Source of the DNA: Synechococcus sp. LTW-R
GTDB taxonomy: Bacteria > Cyanobacteriota > Cyanobacteriia > PCC-6307 > Cyanobiaceae
Direction of reading: 5' to 3'
Assembly: GCF_014217875.1 (NCBI RefSeq)
Contig: NZ_CP059060.1
Coordinates: 1,240,001 to 1,304,000, forward strand
Length of the DNA: 64,000 nt
The position numbers and the translations under genes are program-made. Every line of letters begins with the position of its first letter. Within the stretch, counting starts at the first letter, position 1. Below the pieces are notes generated by a model. That model was given only the letters and a program-made list of their open reading frames with translations. It had not been told where the DNA came from and made no database searches. This document shows positions 9,522-16,947 of the stretch, one piece after another.

Positions 9522-9728
9522 ATGTCTTTCTCGTCCACAACAGCGGAGTTAATTAGGAAAACCGGCCTAAGTGACTCAACCCTCTATCGCCTCCGTAAAG
9601 AAGGCGTACTGCGGCCTGGCCGGGATTACCGCGCTAACGGCTATGGCACCAAACAGCCAAAGCTGGCCTGGGATCCCGAGGCTGTCGATAAGACCCTGAC
9701 CCTGCGAAGCAAGCGCGTCCTCGCATGA
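9522..9728 (+). CDS. Small HTH protein, excisionase (AlpA/Xis)-like
   Basis: A 68-residue protein with a winged-helix-like pattern: 'ELIRKTGLSDSTLYRLRKEG', then 'LRPGRDYRANGYG' and 'LAWDPEAVDKTL'. This is the layout of small excisionase and AlpA-type DNA-binding proteins that bind helix-turn-helix first and use a short wing. It starts the replication operon: its TGA overlaps the primpol ATG (ATGA). A relative of the same pattern is encoded at 13045-13251 on the other strand. Confidence 0.7.
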   Translation: MSFSSTTAELIRKTGLSDSTLYRLRKEGVLRPGRDYRANGYGTKQPKLAWDPEAVDKTLTLRSKRVLA

Positions 9729-10753
9729 AAAAGCCCCCTATCCCGGGGGCCAATTCGACTCCTTGCCGCCAAGCCGTGGAGTCTGGTGCCCCGAAGGACA
9801 AATGCCACCCCAAATCTAGTGGGGTCCTTGATGCTTCATCGACACTATTGAGCCATGAGGGAATCGAAGCCTCAGAACTCGACCGCCTCGATTGCTTGCT
9901 TCCATTCGGGCGGGAGCTGCTGCCCCTAGGGGGACATAAGAACCCTGTTGAGACGAACTGGCCAGAACGAGAGGACTACCCACCGGCACGGCTTCGATTC
10001 GATAAGCGGACAAGGGCTGTTGGCCTAAAGACAACCGGGCCGTTGCTCTGCTTTGACCTCGATGGTCCAGAGGCCGTGGCTTACGCCCAGCAGGAATTAG
10101 GGCTCGGCTGGCCTTGTTGGCACGTCGGTCGAACTGATACGGAGGAACGCTTCAAGCTCGTCTGCGTCCCGAGCCCAGAGCAGTGGGCGCAGTTGCCTGC
10201 CCCCGGGCTGATCCTCAAAAAATCAGTTGCAGCGCCGGTGCGCGATGCCGACAACAAGGTCGTCTTTAAGGGGCAAGCCATCGAAGTTTTCTCCGATCGG
10301 CGCCGTCAGATCGCTGTATGGGGTGAGCACCCTGATGGTGGTCGTTACTGCTGGCCCACGGGCCGAGGTCCCGAACTAGCGATCAACCCGCCGCCCGCAC
10401 CTTGGTGGGATTTGGTTCTGGAGCTGCATCGGGAGCGAGCCCAACAGGCCCAGCCCAGTTCCGTACGTTCAGGAACAACCCGCTTAGACCCTTGTCCAAT
10501 CTGCGGCCGTAACAGCTCCGATACCGGGCTGTGGTGTGAGGAGACGGCAGAAGGCTTGGTTCTCTGTATGCCAGGCCAAACCTTCAATGCCGAGCTGAGT
10601 CACGGCCGTCTTGAGCTCGGCTCTGTTGTTGATGGCTGGGCTCTGAAGAAGCGAACTCCGATCGCAGAGGGAGACGTTCTGACCTTCGGGCTGCATCAAC
10701 CGAGCTTCATCGAAAACCTTCGTCGGCGCATGCGCGCTGCTGCCCGTACATGA
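9725..10753 (+). CDS. Primase-polymerase (AEP superfamily) with C-terminal zinc motif
   Basis: Probable bifunctional DNA primase/polymerase that starts element replication together with the downstream helicase. Of 342 residues, the 'LPLGGHKNPVETNW' stretch (about 67-80) and the acidic pair in LLCFDLDG (D111 and D113) match the N-terminal primpol catalytic core. 'EERFKLVCV' and 'IEVFSDRRRQIAVWGEHP' follow in the expected order. A CPICGR motif near residue 258 begins a possible zinc finger. It overlaps both neighbours by ATGA. The first codons contain a strong hairpin that reads as a terminator on the opposite strand. Confidence 0.78.
   Translation: MKKPPIPGANSTPCRQAVESGAPKDKCHPKSSGVLDASSTLLSHEGIEASELDRLDCLLPFGRELLPLGGHKNPVETNWPEREDYPPARLRFDKRTRAVGLKTTGPLLCFDLDGPEAVAYAQQELGLGWPCWHVGRTDTEERFKLVCVPSPEQWAQLPAPGLILKKSVAAPVRDADNKVVFKGQAIEVFSDRRRQIAVWGEHPDGGRYCWPTGRGPELAINPPPAPWWDLVLELHRERAQQAQPSSVRSGTTRLDPCPICGRNSSDTGLWCEETAEGLVLCMPGQTFNAELSHGRLELGSVVDGWALKKRTPIAEGDVLTFGLHQPSFIENLRRRMRAAART
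9728..9750 (-). terminator. Reverse-strand intrinsic terminator embedded in the primpol start
   Basis: On the minus strand the GCCCCC/GGGGGC stem with a 6-nt loop is followed by TTTTT, running into the primpol start codon. It would stop antisense transcription entering the excisionase gene; on the plus strand the hairpin lies immediately after the start codon. Confidence 0.6.
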
Positions 10754-12204
10754 CCTACCGACATCCTCTTCTTGAGGGCTTCCCTGAAAGTGAGCAGGAT
10801 CAGACGAACCCGCCTCACCCTTTACAGCCGGGCGAGCTGGCTCAGCACCTGAGAGATACGTTTGGGGAAAGGCTCCGCTTCAACTCTCTCATCGATGGCG
10901 TTTGGCTTGATGAGCGCCCAGTTACTGCAATAGAGCTTGACTGCTTTTTCGTCTACCTGAGTGGATTGGGTTTCAAAATTGACCCCAAAAGAGCCTCGTC
11001 AACTGTTGTAACTGTTGCTAGAGAACACACCTTTTCCCCAGTTTGTGAGTTTCTCAAGCAGCTCAAAGACGACCCCGGTATCGATCCAATTAACATCGCT
11101 ACCGTTGCTAAGGACTATTTAGGTCTCGAGGATCCGCTCGACTCTTCAATCCTCCGGACAATGTTGATTGGAGCGGTCGCGAGGGCACTTAATCCAGGTT
11201 CCAAGTTCGACACCGTTCTCGTTCTTGTTGGTCGACAGGGCATACGTAAGTCGACATGGCTTCGCAATCTGTTCTCTGATGCGTGGTTCAACGACACTCC
11301 ACAGCGGGATGACCGCGACATGCGCATGGCGATGCACAGCTGTTGGGCAATGGAGCTGGCAGAGCTTGAAACCGTCACCGGCAAAAGAGCTTCTGGAGAG
11401 CTAAAGGCCTTGATCAGTAGTCCTACAGATCGCTTCCGCAAGCCTTATGGCGCTGTGGTTGAGGTCTTCCCACGTCCTTCAATCCTGGTGGCGTCATGCA
11501 ATCGAAACGACTTCCTTCCCGACACGACAGGTAGCCGTCGATTTCACGTCGTCTCGCTGCCTGACACTCCACTCGATACGGAGAAGGTCGCTCGCGATCG
11601 CTGCCGTATCTGGAAGGCAGCACTGTTGGAATACGAAAAAGGCACACAGCCTTATCTTGGATCGGCGGAATCGGCGCTTATCGAGCGTCGCAACTCCAAC
11701 TTCAGTACAGAGCTGATGTTTGAGAGTCAGCTTTCAGCTTGGCTTGACGGGGTCTATACGATCGCCAGTGGCATCACTCACAAATTCCCCCCAATAACCA
11801 AGCCTTTTTCGACCGAACAGGCTTTACAGCGATCAGGTTGTCGCCAATCACCGAGCATTGTCGAGCTCAGGCAGGCTTGTGAGGCGCTCCGGAGTCTTGG
11901 CTGCGTTCAAGAGCAGTTTCGTTACCAAGGCGTTAAGGGCAGATGGTGGAAGCGGCCGTCACTCGTCTCCGCTGGCAGCCCTGGGGGTGGGACACCCCAA
12001 AACGAAGGCCAAACCAGCAATCTGGGCTTCTTGTCCCACTGTCCCAACACAAATCAAAAAGAGAACTCAAAGAAAGTTCCTGGTACGGAAGAAGGTCGAG
12101 AGTTGGCTCCCGCCGGCGGGACACCCGGGACACGGGACATATGGGAGGCATTCAGCCCAGTCGACCCCCCTGCTGATTGGAGGCTTGGCCGAGAGGGCGA
12201 TTAG
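10750..12204 (+). CDS. VirE-family (DUF5906/SF3-like) replicative helicase
   Basis: Probable ATP-driven helicase that works with the primpol in element replication. Of 484 residues, the P-loop is GRQGIRKST (161-169; families usually have GIGKS). A Walker B-like MELAELE is near 200, and the sensor-like 'CNRNDFLPDTTGSRRF' is near 250-265. The C-terminal 100 residues are proline- and glycine-rich and look disordered. Two truncated relatives occur at 21240 and 24181. The ATG overlaps the primpol stop, and the 3' end overlaps the convergent tail-like gene by 4 bases. Confidence 0.82.
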   Translation: MTYRHPLLEGFPESEQDQTNPPHPLQPGELAQHLRDTFGERLRFNSLIDGVWLDERPVTAIELDCFFVYLSGLGFKIDPKRASSTVVTVAREHTFSPVCEFLKQLKDDPGIDPINIATVAKDYLGLEDPLDSSILRTMLIGAVARALNPGSKFDTVLVLVGRQGIRKSTWLRNLFSDAWFNDTPQRDDRDMRMAMHSCWAMELAELETVTGKRASGELKALISSPTDRFRKPYGAVVEVFPRPSILVASCNRNDFLPDTTGSRRFHVVSLPDTPLDTEKVARDRCRIWKAALLEYEKGTQPYLGSAESALIERRNSNFSTELMFESQLSAWLDGVYTIASGITHKFPPITKPFSTEQALQRSGCRQSPSIVELRQACEALRSLGCVQEQFRYQGVKGRWWKRPSLVSAGSPGGGTPQNEGQTSNLGFLSHCPNTNQKENSKKVPGTEEGRELAPAGGTPGTRDIWEAFSPVDPPADWRLGREGD

Positions 12205-12917
12205 CGGCCTAAAGCCTGCTTCAGCCGCTTGCTGAGCATCGTTGGGATGTGATCGGCGGCTTCCTCCTCGATCAGCTTCGCGAACGGGAACTTCGGCGTC
12301 ACGGTTGGCGGGGTGTCGGCTAAGGCCATCAGCTGGCTGAGGGTCTTTGCTTTGCGGTGATACACGCCGGGTTGGAGGTGTCCGCCCGGCTTTTCACTTG
12401 GTACGACAAAGAATTTGTGGGGGCCTTTGCTGGGGCCGGCCATTTCGAGTGCGTTGAGGCTGCCAAGGACGCGGGTGTAGACGCTCGGCCTCAAATTGCC
12501 GCGACTGGTCAGCCCCAGCAATTGCGCCGCACGGCTTCGCTCGTTTGGGATAGCTACGCCGCGGGTGATGCCCCGCCGATCCAGTGCGCCACTGAAGCGG
12601 CCGATCTTGATCTGCTTCCGTGTCGCACCGCCTTCAGCAACTTGGGGGAACAGATAGGCCGCCGGTGACGTGCCTTTAACCGCAACGTCGTTTACACCGA
12701 TCGTGACCTCAAGATCGCCCATCTTGAAGTACGGGCTGCGGGTAGTGAATGGGACCGGGTTGTCGAACTCCTTGCGCATCTCCTCCGCGAGGAACCGCTT
12801 GGCATAAAAGCCAAAGTCCTTCAGGGCACGGTTCGCAGCGTAGGGCAGCTGAACTTTTTCGAGGACATCAAGTTCGTGCAGGATGCCCTTGAGGTCGAAT
12901 TCGACATGTTGTCGCAT
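12201..12917 (-). CDS. Phage tail/virion-like protein (gp10/minor-tail-like), tentative
   Basis: A 238-residue basic protein starting MRQHVEFDLKGILHELD. The stretch 'LPYAANRALKDFGFYAKRFLAEEM' followed by 'FTTRSPYF' resembles minor tail or HK97-gp10-like proteins, where an early 'A..AL..T' helix precedes a threonine/proline-rich turn. I recognise the pattern only loosely. It faces the capsid gene across two tiny genes and is transcribed the opposite way to it, so it has its own promoter, near 12930. Confidence 0.5.
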   Translation of the reverse strand: MRQHVEFDLKGILHELDVLEKVQLPYAANRALKDFGFYAKRFLAEEMRKEFDNPVPFTTRSPYFKMGDLEVTIGVNDVAVKGTSPAAYLFPQVAEGGATRKQIKIGRFSGALDRRGITRGVAIPNERSRAAQLLGLTSRGNLRPSVYTRVLGSLNALEMAGPSKGPHKFFVVPSEKPGGHLQPGVYHRKAKTLSQLMALADTPPTVTPKFPFAKLIEEEAADHIPTMLSKRLKQALGR

Positions 12918-12954
12918 TGTTTCCTATTGTTTCTTCAATACTAGGAACAAATCA

Positions 12955-13131
12955 ATGACGTTCTTTGACGACGACACTCCTATCCAGTCGGGTCCTGTTG
13001 ATGATTCCTTGCTGAGCCCTCAGGCAAGGCGCTACCTGGCTTCTCTAGCCGCCGACCGCAAGCGCAGTGCGGTGTTTGAGAGCAACTTCAACTGCGCTGG
13101 GATTCCACATCAGCGGAGCCTTAGCGCCTGA
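12955..13131 (+). CDS. Small hypothetical protein
   Basis: A 58-residue reading frame, MTFFDDDTPIQSGPVDDSLL..., with AGGA eight bases before its ATG. It is divergent from the tail-like gene. Its 3' half overlaps the HTH gene on the other strand, so one of the two may not be expressed. No family is recognised. Confidence 0.4.
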   Translation: MTFFDDDTPIQSGPVDDSLLSPQARRYLASLAADRKRSAVFESNFNCAGIPHQRSLSA

Positions 13132-13251
13132 TCCGCGCTTGATAAAGTGAGCGCCGGGCAGCAGGATTCCTGCTTCGCGCATCCTCAGAAGACTGCGAGG
13201 GTGACAACCCAGGTGCACACTCATCTCGTCATTGGTCAACCAATCAGTCAT
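13045..13251 (-). CDS. Second small HTH protein, excisionase/regulator-like
   Basis: A 68-residue protein, 'MTDWLTNDEMSVHLGCHPRS' then 'LLRMREAGILLPGAHFIKRG' and 'LMWNPSAVEVAL'. It has the same helix-wing layout and length as the protein at 9522-9728, with clear correspondence of 'GILLPG..' to 'GVLRPG..' and 'WNPSAVE' to 'WDPEAVD'. It may be a directionality factor or a repressor of the capsid-side promoter. It starts about 80 bp before the divergent capsid gene. Confidence 0.6.
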   Translation of the reverse strand: MTDWLTNDEMSVHLGCHPRSLLRMREAGILLPGAHFIKRGSGAKAPLMWNPSAVEVALKHRTALAVGG

Positions 13252-13333
13252 CTCTAGTCGCCGATACTGTCATTTCTATTATGGCTCGCTCGCTATAGTA
13301 ATTGCATTGAAGTCGGCCCACCTGGCTTGATCA

Positions 13334-14353
13334 ATGAAAAACGCATATAACGGCGCATTCGATATCTTCGCTTTGGTCGAGAGTCAGCGTCGTGGTGCTG
13401 ACCCTTCCCTGGCCAAACGAGAGCGCGGAATTCTCGAAGTATTGGCCCAAAACAACCCTGAGGTGCGCACCCGTGGAGGCGTTCCGCTCCCTACGCAAAC
13501 TCAGGCTCGTGATTTGCAGCTGTCGACTGCAACTTCTGGCGGCAACCTTGGCAATAGCGCTTTGCTCGATGTGGCTGGCGCTGCTCGCCCCGCGACTGTT
13601 CTCGAACGGTTAGGCGCTCCGGTGGTGCAGTTGCGCCAAGCCGCGGAGGGTGCTCTGCCTGTGTTGGCGGGTACGCCCTCCGGGATGTGGATCAGCGCCG
13701 AGGGTGGCGCCATTCCACAGTTCGATCCCACCATCAACAGCGCGCTCCTAACGGCGCACGAGGCCAGCGTCCGACTCAGCTACAGCCGCCGACTGGCTGC
13801 AATGAGCGAGGACCGAGCTGCTCTGCAGGCTGATTTGCTGCGGGAGCTCGGCCAGATCATGGCTTCCACGCTCGAGGAAGGCTTCATCAAAGGCACGGGC
13901 AGCGAGGGGCAGCCCCTCGGCTTGCTGAATGTGACCGGCCGCCAAACCAAGAGTTTTGCTGGCGCGACCCCCACTTGGGCTGAGCTCACCGCGATGCTCG
14001 AGCAGCTGGGTGATGCCGATGCCCGGCTTGAGAGTGCGGCGTGGCTCCTGCACCCCTCCACGGCGGCCGACCTGATGGCGACCGAGAAAAGCTCGGGCTC
14101 TGGTCAGTACGTCCTGGAATACGACGGTGGCTACCGGATCGCAGGCCGCCCGGTCGGCATCACAAGCACGATCACGGAAGACACAGTCCTCTTGGCCGAC
14201 ATGAGCAAGCTGCGGCTGGTGTTCTTCGCGGCACCCCAGCTTCTGGTGGATCGCTACAGCCACAGCACGACCGGCGCCGTCCAGCTGGTGGTCTCGAACT
14301 ACACGGATATCGCAGTGACTTCAGGGCCAATGATCGTGGTCGGGTCCATATGA
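13334..14353 (+). CDS. HK97-fold phage major capsid protein
   Basis: A 339-residue shell protein. The N-terminal 80 residues look like a short scaffolding-type arm. The core then follows the HK97 capsid family: 'VLERLGAPVVQLRQ', 'MWISAEGGAIPQFDPTINS', 'FIKGTGSEGQPLGLLNV', 'WLLHPSTAADLM', 'IAGRPVGITSTI', 'VLLADMSKLRLVF', and a C-terminal beta strand ending 'GPMIVVGSI'. No protease, portal or large terminase gene is visible nearby. If made, the protein would have to assemble alone or mix with a helper phage's packaging machinery. Confidence 0.85.
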   Translation: MKNAYNGAFDIFALVESQRRGADPSLAKRERGILEVLAQNNPEVRTRGGVPLPTQTQARDLQLSTATSGGNLGNSALLDVAGAARPATVLERLGAPVVQLRQAAEGALPVLAGTPSGMWISAEGGAIPQFDPTINSALLTAHEASVRLSYSRRLAAMSEDRAALQADLLRELGQIMASTLEEGFIKGTGSEGQPLGLLNVTGRQTKSFAGATPTWAELTAMLEQLGDADARLESAAWLLHPSTAADLMATEKSSGSGQYVLEYDGGYRIAGRPVGITSTITEDTVLLADMSKLRLVFFAAPQLLVDRYSHSTTGAVQLVVSNYTDIAVTSGPMIVVGSI

Positions 14354-14467
14354 CCTGATCACCGCCCGCCAGGCGTGTCGGGTGAGTGCGGCCGATCCAT
14401 TGCGGGGGTGGGCCAACCGGGGGCTGGTGTCGGCTGGCCCCCACCACACATTCCTTTGGGGCGAACC

Positions 14468-14671
14468 ATGTTTCAACGAGCTGAAACCCTCCGTCAGGGC
14501 TGGATTGCCGACCATGTGGCCCGTACTGCCTTTGGGCTGTCCAACGCTGAGTGGAAACGCGCCGCCGAGCTGATGGATGCCGACGGTGCGATCAGGTGCC
14601 CAAGGAAGGGGTGGCCCGTTGAAGCGCTCGGCCTCGCAGTCCGTCGGATCAAGTTGGAGCGGGGGCTGTGA
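14468..14671 (+). CDS. Small hypothetical protein of the element
   Basis: A 67-residue protein beginning MFQRAETLRQGWIADHVART. It is helical, with 'LSNAEWKRAAELMDADGAIR' resembling a short DNA-binding or adaptor domain, though not recognised as a family. It follows the capsid gene by about 115 bp, and its TGA overlaps the GTG of the next frame (GTGA), which suggests co-translation. Confidence 0.45.
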   Translation: MFQRAETLRQGWIADHVARTAFGLSNAEWKRAAELMDADGAIRCPRKGWPVEALGLAVRRIKLERGL

Positions 14672-14847
14672 ATTGGGTCACCGCCTACTGCGATCAGCAG
14701 CAGAAGCCAGCTCGTTTCGAGAAGCCCGATCCTGCGGTTGAGCGCCTACAAGAGAACCTCAGCCGGTGGTCAGGCTCAAGGCTCTGGGCAGGGTTCCAAA
14801 AAATCGGGCTGATTGCGAGGGTTTGGGAGGTCACTCACCTCTCATGA
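14668..14847 (+). CDS. Small hypothetical protein, translationally coupled
   Basis: A 59-residue frame from GTG 14668 (VNWVTAYCDQQQKPARFEKP...) that overlaps the preceding stop by GTGA and ends just inside the convergent secreted-protein gene. The start overlap is the main support; there is no recognisable domain. Confidence 0.4.
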   Translation: MNWVTAYCDQQQKPARFEKPDPAVERLQENLSRWSGSRLWAGFQKIGLIARVWEVTHLS

Positions 14848-15376
14848 GTTGTTCGACGTTCGACTTGTCGGTTTCATTCCTTCCGGAATCGACAACGTAA
14901 CCGCCCGGATCACAGGCTTGGAAAGCAAGTTGATCGGTGTATTCATAACCAGGAATCGTTTCTGTTTGGCAAATGCCCTGCCTGAACCACCTATACCGCT
15001 GCAAAAAGCCGTTCTTGTCAGGTGCATTCTGTGTAATGCTGCCACCATTCTTGATCACTTTGCAGCCTCTATCGCTCCAGAAACGACCTTCCTGCCATAG
15101 CTTCTTGTCATTCCCTAGGTCAACTACATAACCCTTATTGTTCTTTGAAGTGGCCGTGAGCGTTACGAATTTGCCTCTCAAGGACGTAATGCAGTTTGTA
15201 ATGCTTTTCTTTTTGCATTCCTTGTAAGCCAGGTCAGGCGAGAGCCCCATCTCGCCGGCCATTTCTGCCATGCACGCCTTAAGCGCAGTCAAATCGGCGG
15301 CAAGTACCGGGGTACTTATCGCGGCGGCTGTCACTAGCGGCGTGACAAGCAATGTCAGCTTTCCTCTGGCGCTCAT
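14831..15376 (-). CDS. Secreted cysteine-rich protein, function unknown
   Basis: A 181-residue protein with a signal peptide (MSARGKLTLLVTPLVTAAAISTPVLA, cleavage near residue 26). The mature part has about seven cysteines, which suggests disulphides in the periplasm or outside the cell, and two similar stretches 'GYVVDLGNDKKLW' and 'GYVVDSGRNETDK' that hint at an internal duplication. It lies between capsid-side genes and the secreted nuclease, so it is probably cargo. No family is recognised. Confidence 0.6.
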   Translation of the reverse strand: MSARGKLTLLVTPLVTAAAISTPVLAADLTALKACMAEMAGEMGLSPDLAYKECKKKSITNCITSLRGKFVTLTATSKNNKGYVVDLGNDKKLWQEGRFWSDRGCKVIKNGGSITQNAPDKNGFLQRYRWFRQGICQTETIPGYEYTDQLAFQACDPGGYVVDSGRNETDKSNVEQLMRGE

Positions 15377-15453
15377 GGTGGATCCAGCTCAGATTTAAAC
15401 GCTACACAATTAGCTCTGAGCGCCCTAGAGGCCGGCAGGGTCAGGCTGATCTG

Positions 15454-15843
15454 ATGAAGCGTGCTCCTCTCCTTCTGGTTTTGGCCCTGGTGGGGTGCGG
15501 AGGCCAAGCCAGCGCTCTGCCCAGCGTCACCATCAGCAGTTGCTACGACGGCGATACCTGCCGCACGACCGAAGGCGAGAAGGTCCGGCTGGCTTGCATC
15601 GACACCCCGGAGCTGAGGGGCAGAAATGCTGATCCTTTGCCGGCCAAGGCTGCTCGCGACTATCTCCGCAGCAGGGTGGTCGGCAAGACCGTTCTGATTC
15701 GGCGAGTCGACACTGACCGCTACGGCAGGACCGTGGGCGATCTCTACCTGAAGCCCTTTGAGTCAGTTGGGCTTGATCTGGTCCGCAGTGGCCATGCGGC
15801 TGTCCTTCAGCGCTACGCCAAGCAGTGCCCGTGGGCTGATTGA
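15454..15843 (+). CDS. Thermonuclease-family (SNase-like) secreted nuclease
   Basis: A 129-residue protein with a lipoprotein-like leader (LLLVLALVGCGG, Cys near residue 15). The staphylococcal-nuclease fold is seen in YDGDTCR, 'VRLACIDTPELRG', 'KAARDYLRSRVVGKTV' and 'DRYGRTVGDLYL'. These carry the family's catalytic Arg and metal-binding Asp positions. It is probably a calcium-dependent nuclease acting outside the cytoplasm, either for nucleic-acid scavenging or against competing DNA. It is an accessory gene of the element. Confidence 0.82.
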   Translation: MKRAPLLLVLALVGCGGQASALPSVTISSCYDGDTCRTTEGEKVRLACIDTPELRGRNADPLPAKAARDYLRSRVVGKTVLIRRVDTDRYGRTVGDLYLKPFESVGLDLVRSGHAAVLQRYAKQCPWAD

Positions 15844-15932
15844 TCTAGCGCTAGCCACCGTCAAGACTTTTGACGTTCACTGCTGCGTCTTTCGACTGCG
15901 AGCTAGATAAACATCACTAGTAACGCTTAGCC

Positions 15933-16331
15933 ATGGGCTTTATTCGCTGGAGCTGGGAAAACTACTGGCTCATGTGGAGGAAATCTTTCGACTTCCGTGG
16001 AGTAACGCCTCGGAACCAGTACTGGGCGTTTTTCCTCGTAGAGATGGTTTTGATATTTGGTTGTCTTCTATTGTTCGGCCTCGCGACCTATGTAGTTGGG
16101 CAAGGAGAGCCAATAACTGGGACCCCTTGGGAGCCGTTCTTCCAATTCCTCTTTGTGATTTACTTCATCTTTTTTATTGGTTCGTTTGTGCCTTTTCTTT
16201 CTTGTCAGGTAAGGCGCATTAGGGATGCGAGTGGCCGCGGACTCTGGATACTGCTTGGCCTCATACCTTATGCCGGAGGCCTTGCCTTGACAGTCATCAC
16301 GCTTTATCCAACCCGCAAGAGTCTTAAGTAG
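15933..16331 (+). CDS. DUF805-family membrane protein
   Basis: A 132-residue protein with three to four membrane segments. It has the DUF805 signature: 'SFDFRGVTPRNQYWAFFL' at the N-terminus and 'VRRIRDASGRGLWILLGLIP' near residues 93-112. The function of the family is not known; it occurs often in accessory regions of bacteria and phage-related elements. GC content is lower than in the flanking core genes. Confidence 0.75.
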   Translation: MGFIRWSWENYWLMWRKSFDFRGVTPRNQYWAFFLVEMVLIFGCLLLFGLATYVVGQGEPITGTPWEPFFQFLFVIYFIFFIGSFVPFLSCQVRRIRDASGRGLWILLGLIPYAGGLALTVITLYPTRKSLK

Positions 16332-16478
16332 GGGGAAGTGCTGGCGAATCTGCAGCTACCTTGTAGCCGTAAAACATGCGAGGTATGTCGAGCCGCGCCG
16401 TTAAATCAGATATTGCGCCGACAACTACTACAAGTGGCGCCGACTAAGCTATAAAAACCCCTTCCCCAATGTAATTCG

Positions 16479-16823
16479 GTGCAACTGATCACCATTACTG
16501 AGGCTGCTGCAATCCTGGGGCGCGATCCATCGACAATTAGCCGCGCGGTTGCGTCGGGGCGGCTGTCCTTCGCTTCTGGTACTCGGATGCTGGAGCGTGA
16601 TGGCATCGAGCAGCGCTTCGCGGCCCGCACCCGTCCCCGGATTGACCGTCCCTTGGCCAGAGGCCCTGAAAGGCCCCTCGAAGGGCTCGAGTGGTGGGAT
16701 GCGTGCGCCGCCAGGCTCAGCGGCTACCTGGACCCTTCCTGCGGCGTGTGGCCTCGCCTGAGCGGCGCTCAGCTGGCTGTCTTTGTGGGCTGCATAGAAA
16801 TGGCCGCCGATGAAATCCCGTAA
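16479..16823 (+). CDS. HTH protein at the right end of the element
   Basis: A 114-residue protein from GTG 16479. The N-terminal helix-turn-helix 'ITEAAAILGRDPSTISRAVA' and 'GRLSFASGTRMLERDGIEQRF' resemble MerR/Xis or Nu1-type (small terminase) DNA-binding domains. The remainder, with 'EGLEWWDACAARL', is not recognised. It could be a regulator or a packaging-recognition protein. Its stop codon falls inside the right arm repeat. Confidence 0.55.
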   Translation: MQLITITEAAAILGRDPSTISRAVASGRLSFASGTRMLERDGIEQRFAARTRPRIDRPLARGPERPLEGLEWWDACAARLSGYLDPSCGVWPRLSGAQLAVFVGCIEMAADEIP

Positions 16824-16842
16824 TTTCACGCAGATTTCACGC
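16821..16842. promoter_or_regulatory. Right arm-type repeat
   Basis: A 22-bp sequence with two tandem ATTTCACGC units, identical to 8004-8025 and in the same orientation. It lies 57 bp inside the right attachment core, compared with 116 bp inside the left one. Confidence 0.65.
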
Positions 16843-16898
16843 AACCGGCTCGACACTCAGTGAGATCCACTGCTCCACAGCGGGTTTGCGCTTAGAGA

Positions 16899-16947
16899 AG
16901 CTGCCTTCTAAGCAGCCGGTCGTTGGTTCGAATCCAACAGGGGGCGT
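16899..16947 (+). repeat. Right attachment core (tRNA-Arg 3' remnant)
   Basis: An exact 49-bp copy of the tRNA-Arg 3' part. The acceptor 5' strand and D arm are missing, so it is not a tRNA gene. The stop codon of the convergent core gene begins at the very next base. Confidence 0.95.

Larger units (their letters stand above)
7840..16947 (+). mobile_element. tRNA-Arg-integrated phage-satellite/tycheposon-like element, about 9.1 kb
   Basis: The element is delimited by an exact 49-bp direct repeat of the tRNA-Arg 3' portion (7840-7888 and 16899-16947). It opens with a tyrosine integrase next to the intact tRNA and holds an excisionase-like gene, a primase-polymerase and a VirE/SF3 helicase in one overlapping operon. 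A tail-like protein and an HK97-type capsid protein follow, with a nuclease, a secreted protein and a membrane protein as cargo. A 22-bp arm-type repeat recurs inside both ends. The boundaries are seen directly; the satellite interpretation is inferred from gene content. Similar tRNA-borne elements of picocyanobacteria have been called tycheposons. Confidence 0.88.

Noticed and set aside
16886-16947. Second tRNA-Arg gene
   Set aside because: The 5' acceptor strand and D arm are absent; it is only the att copy.
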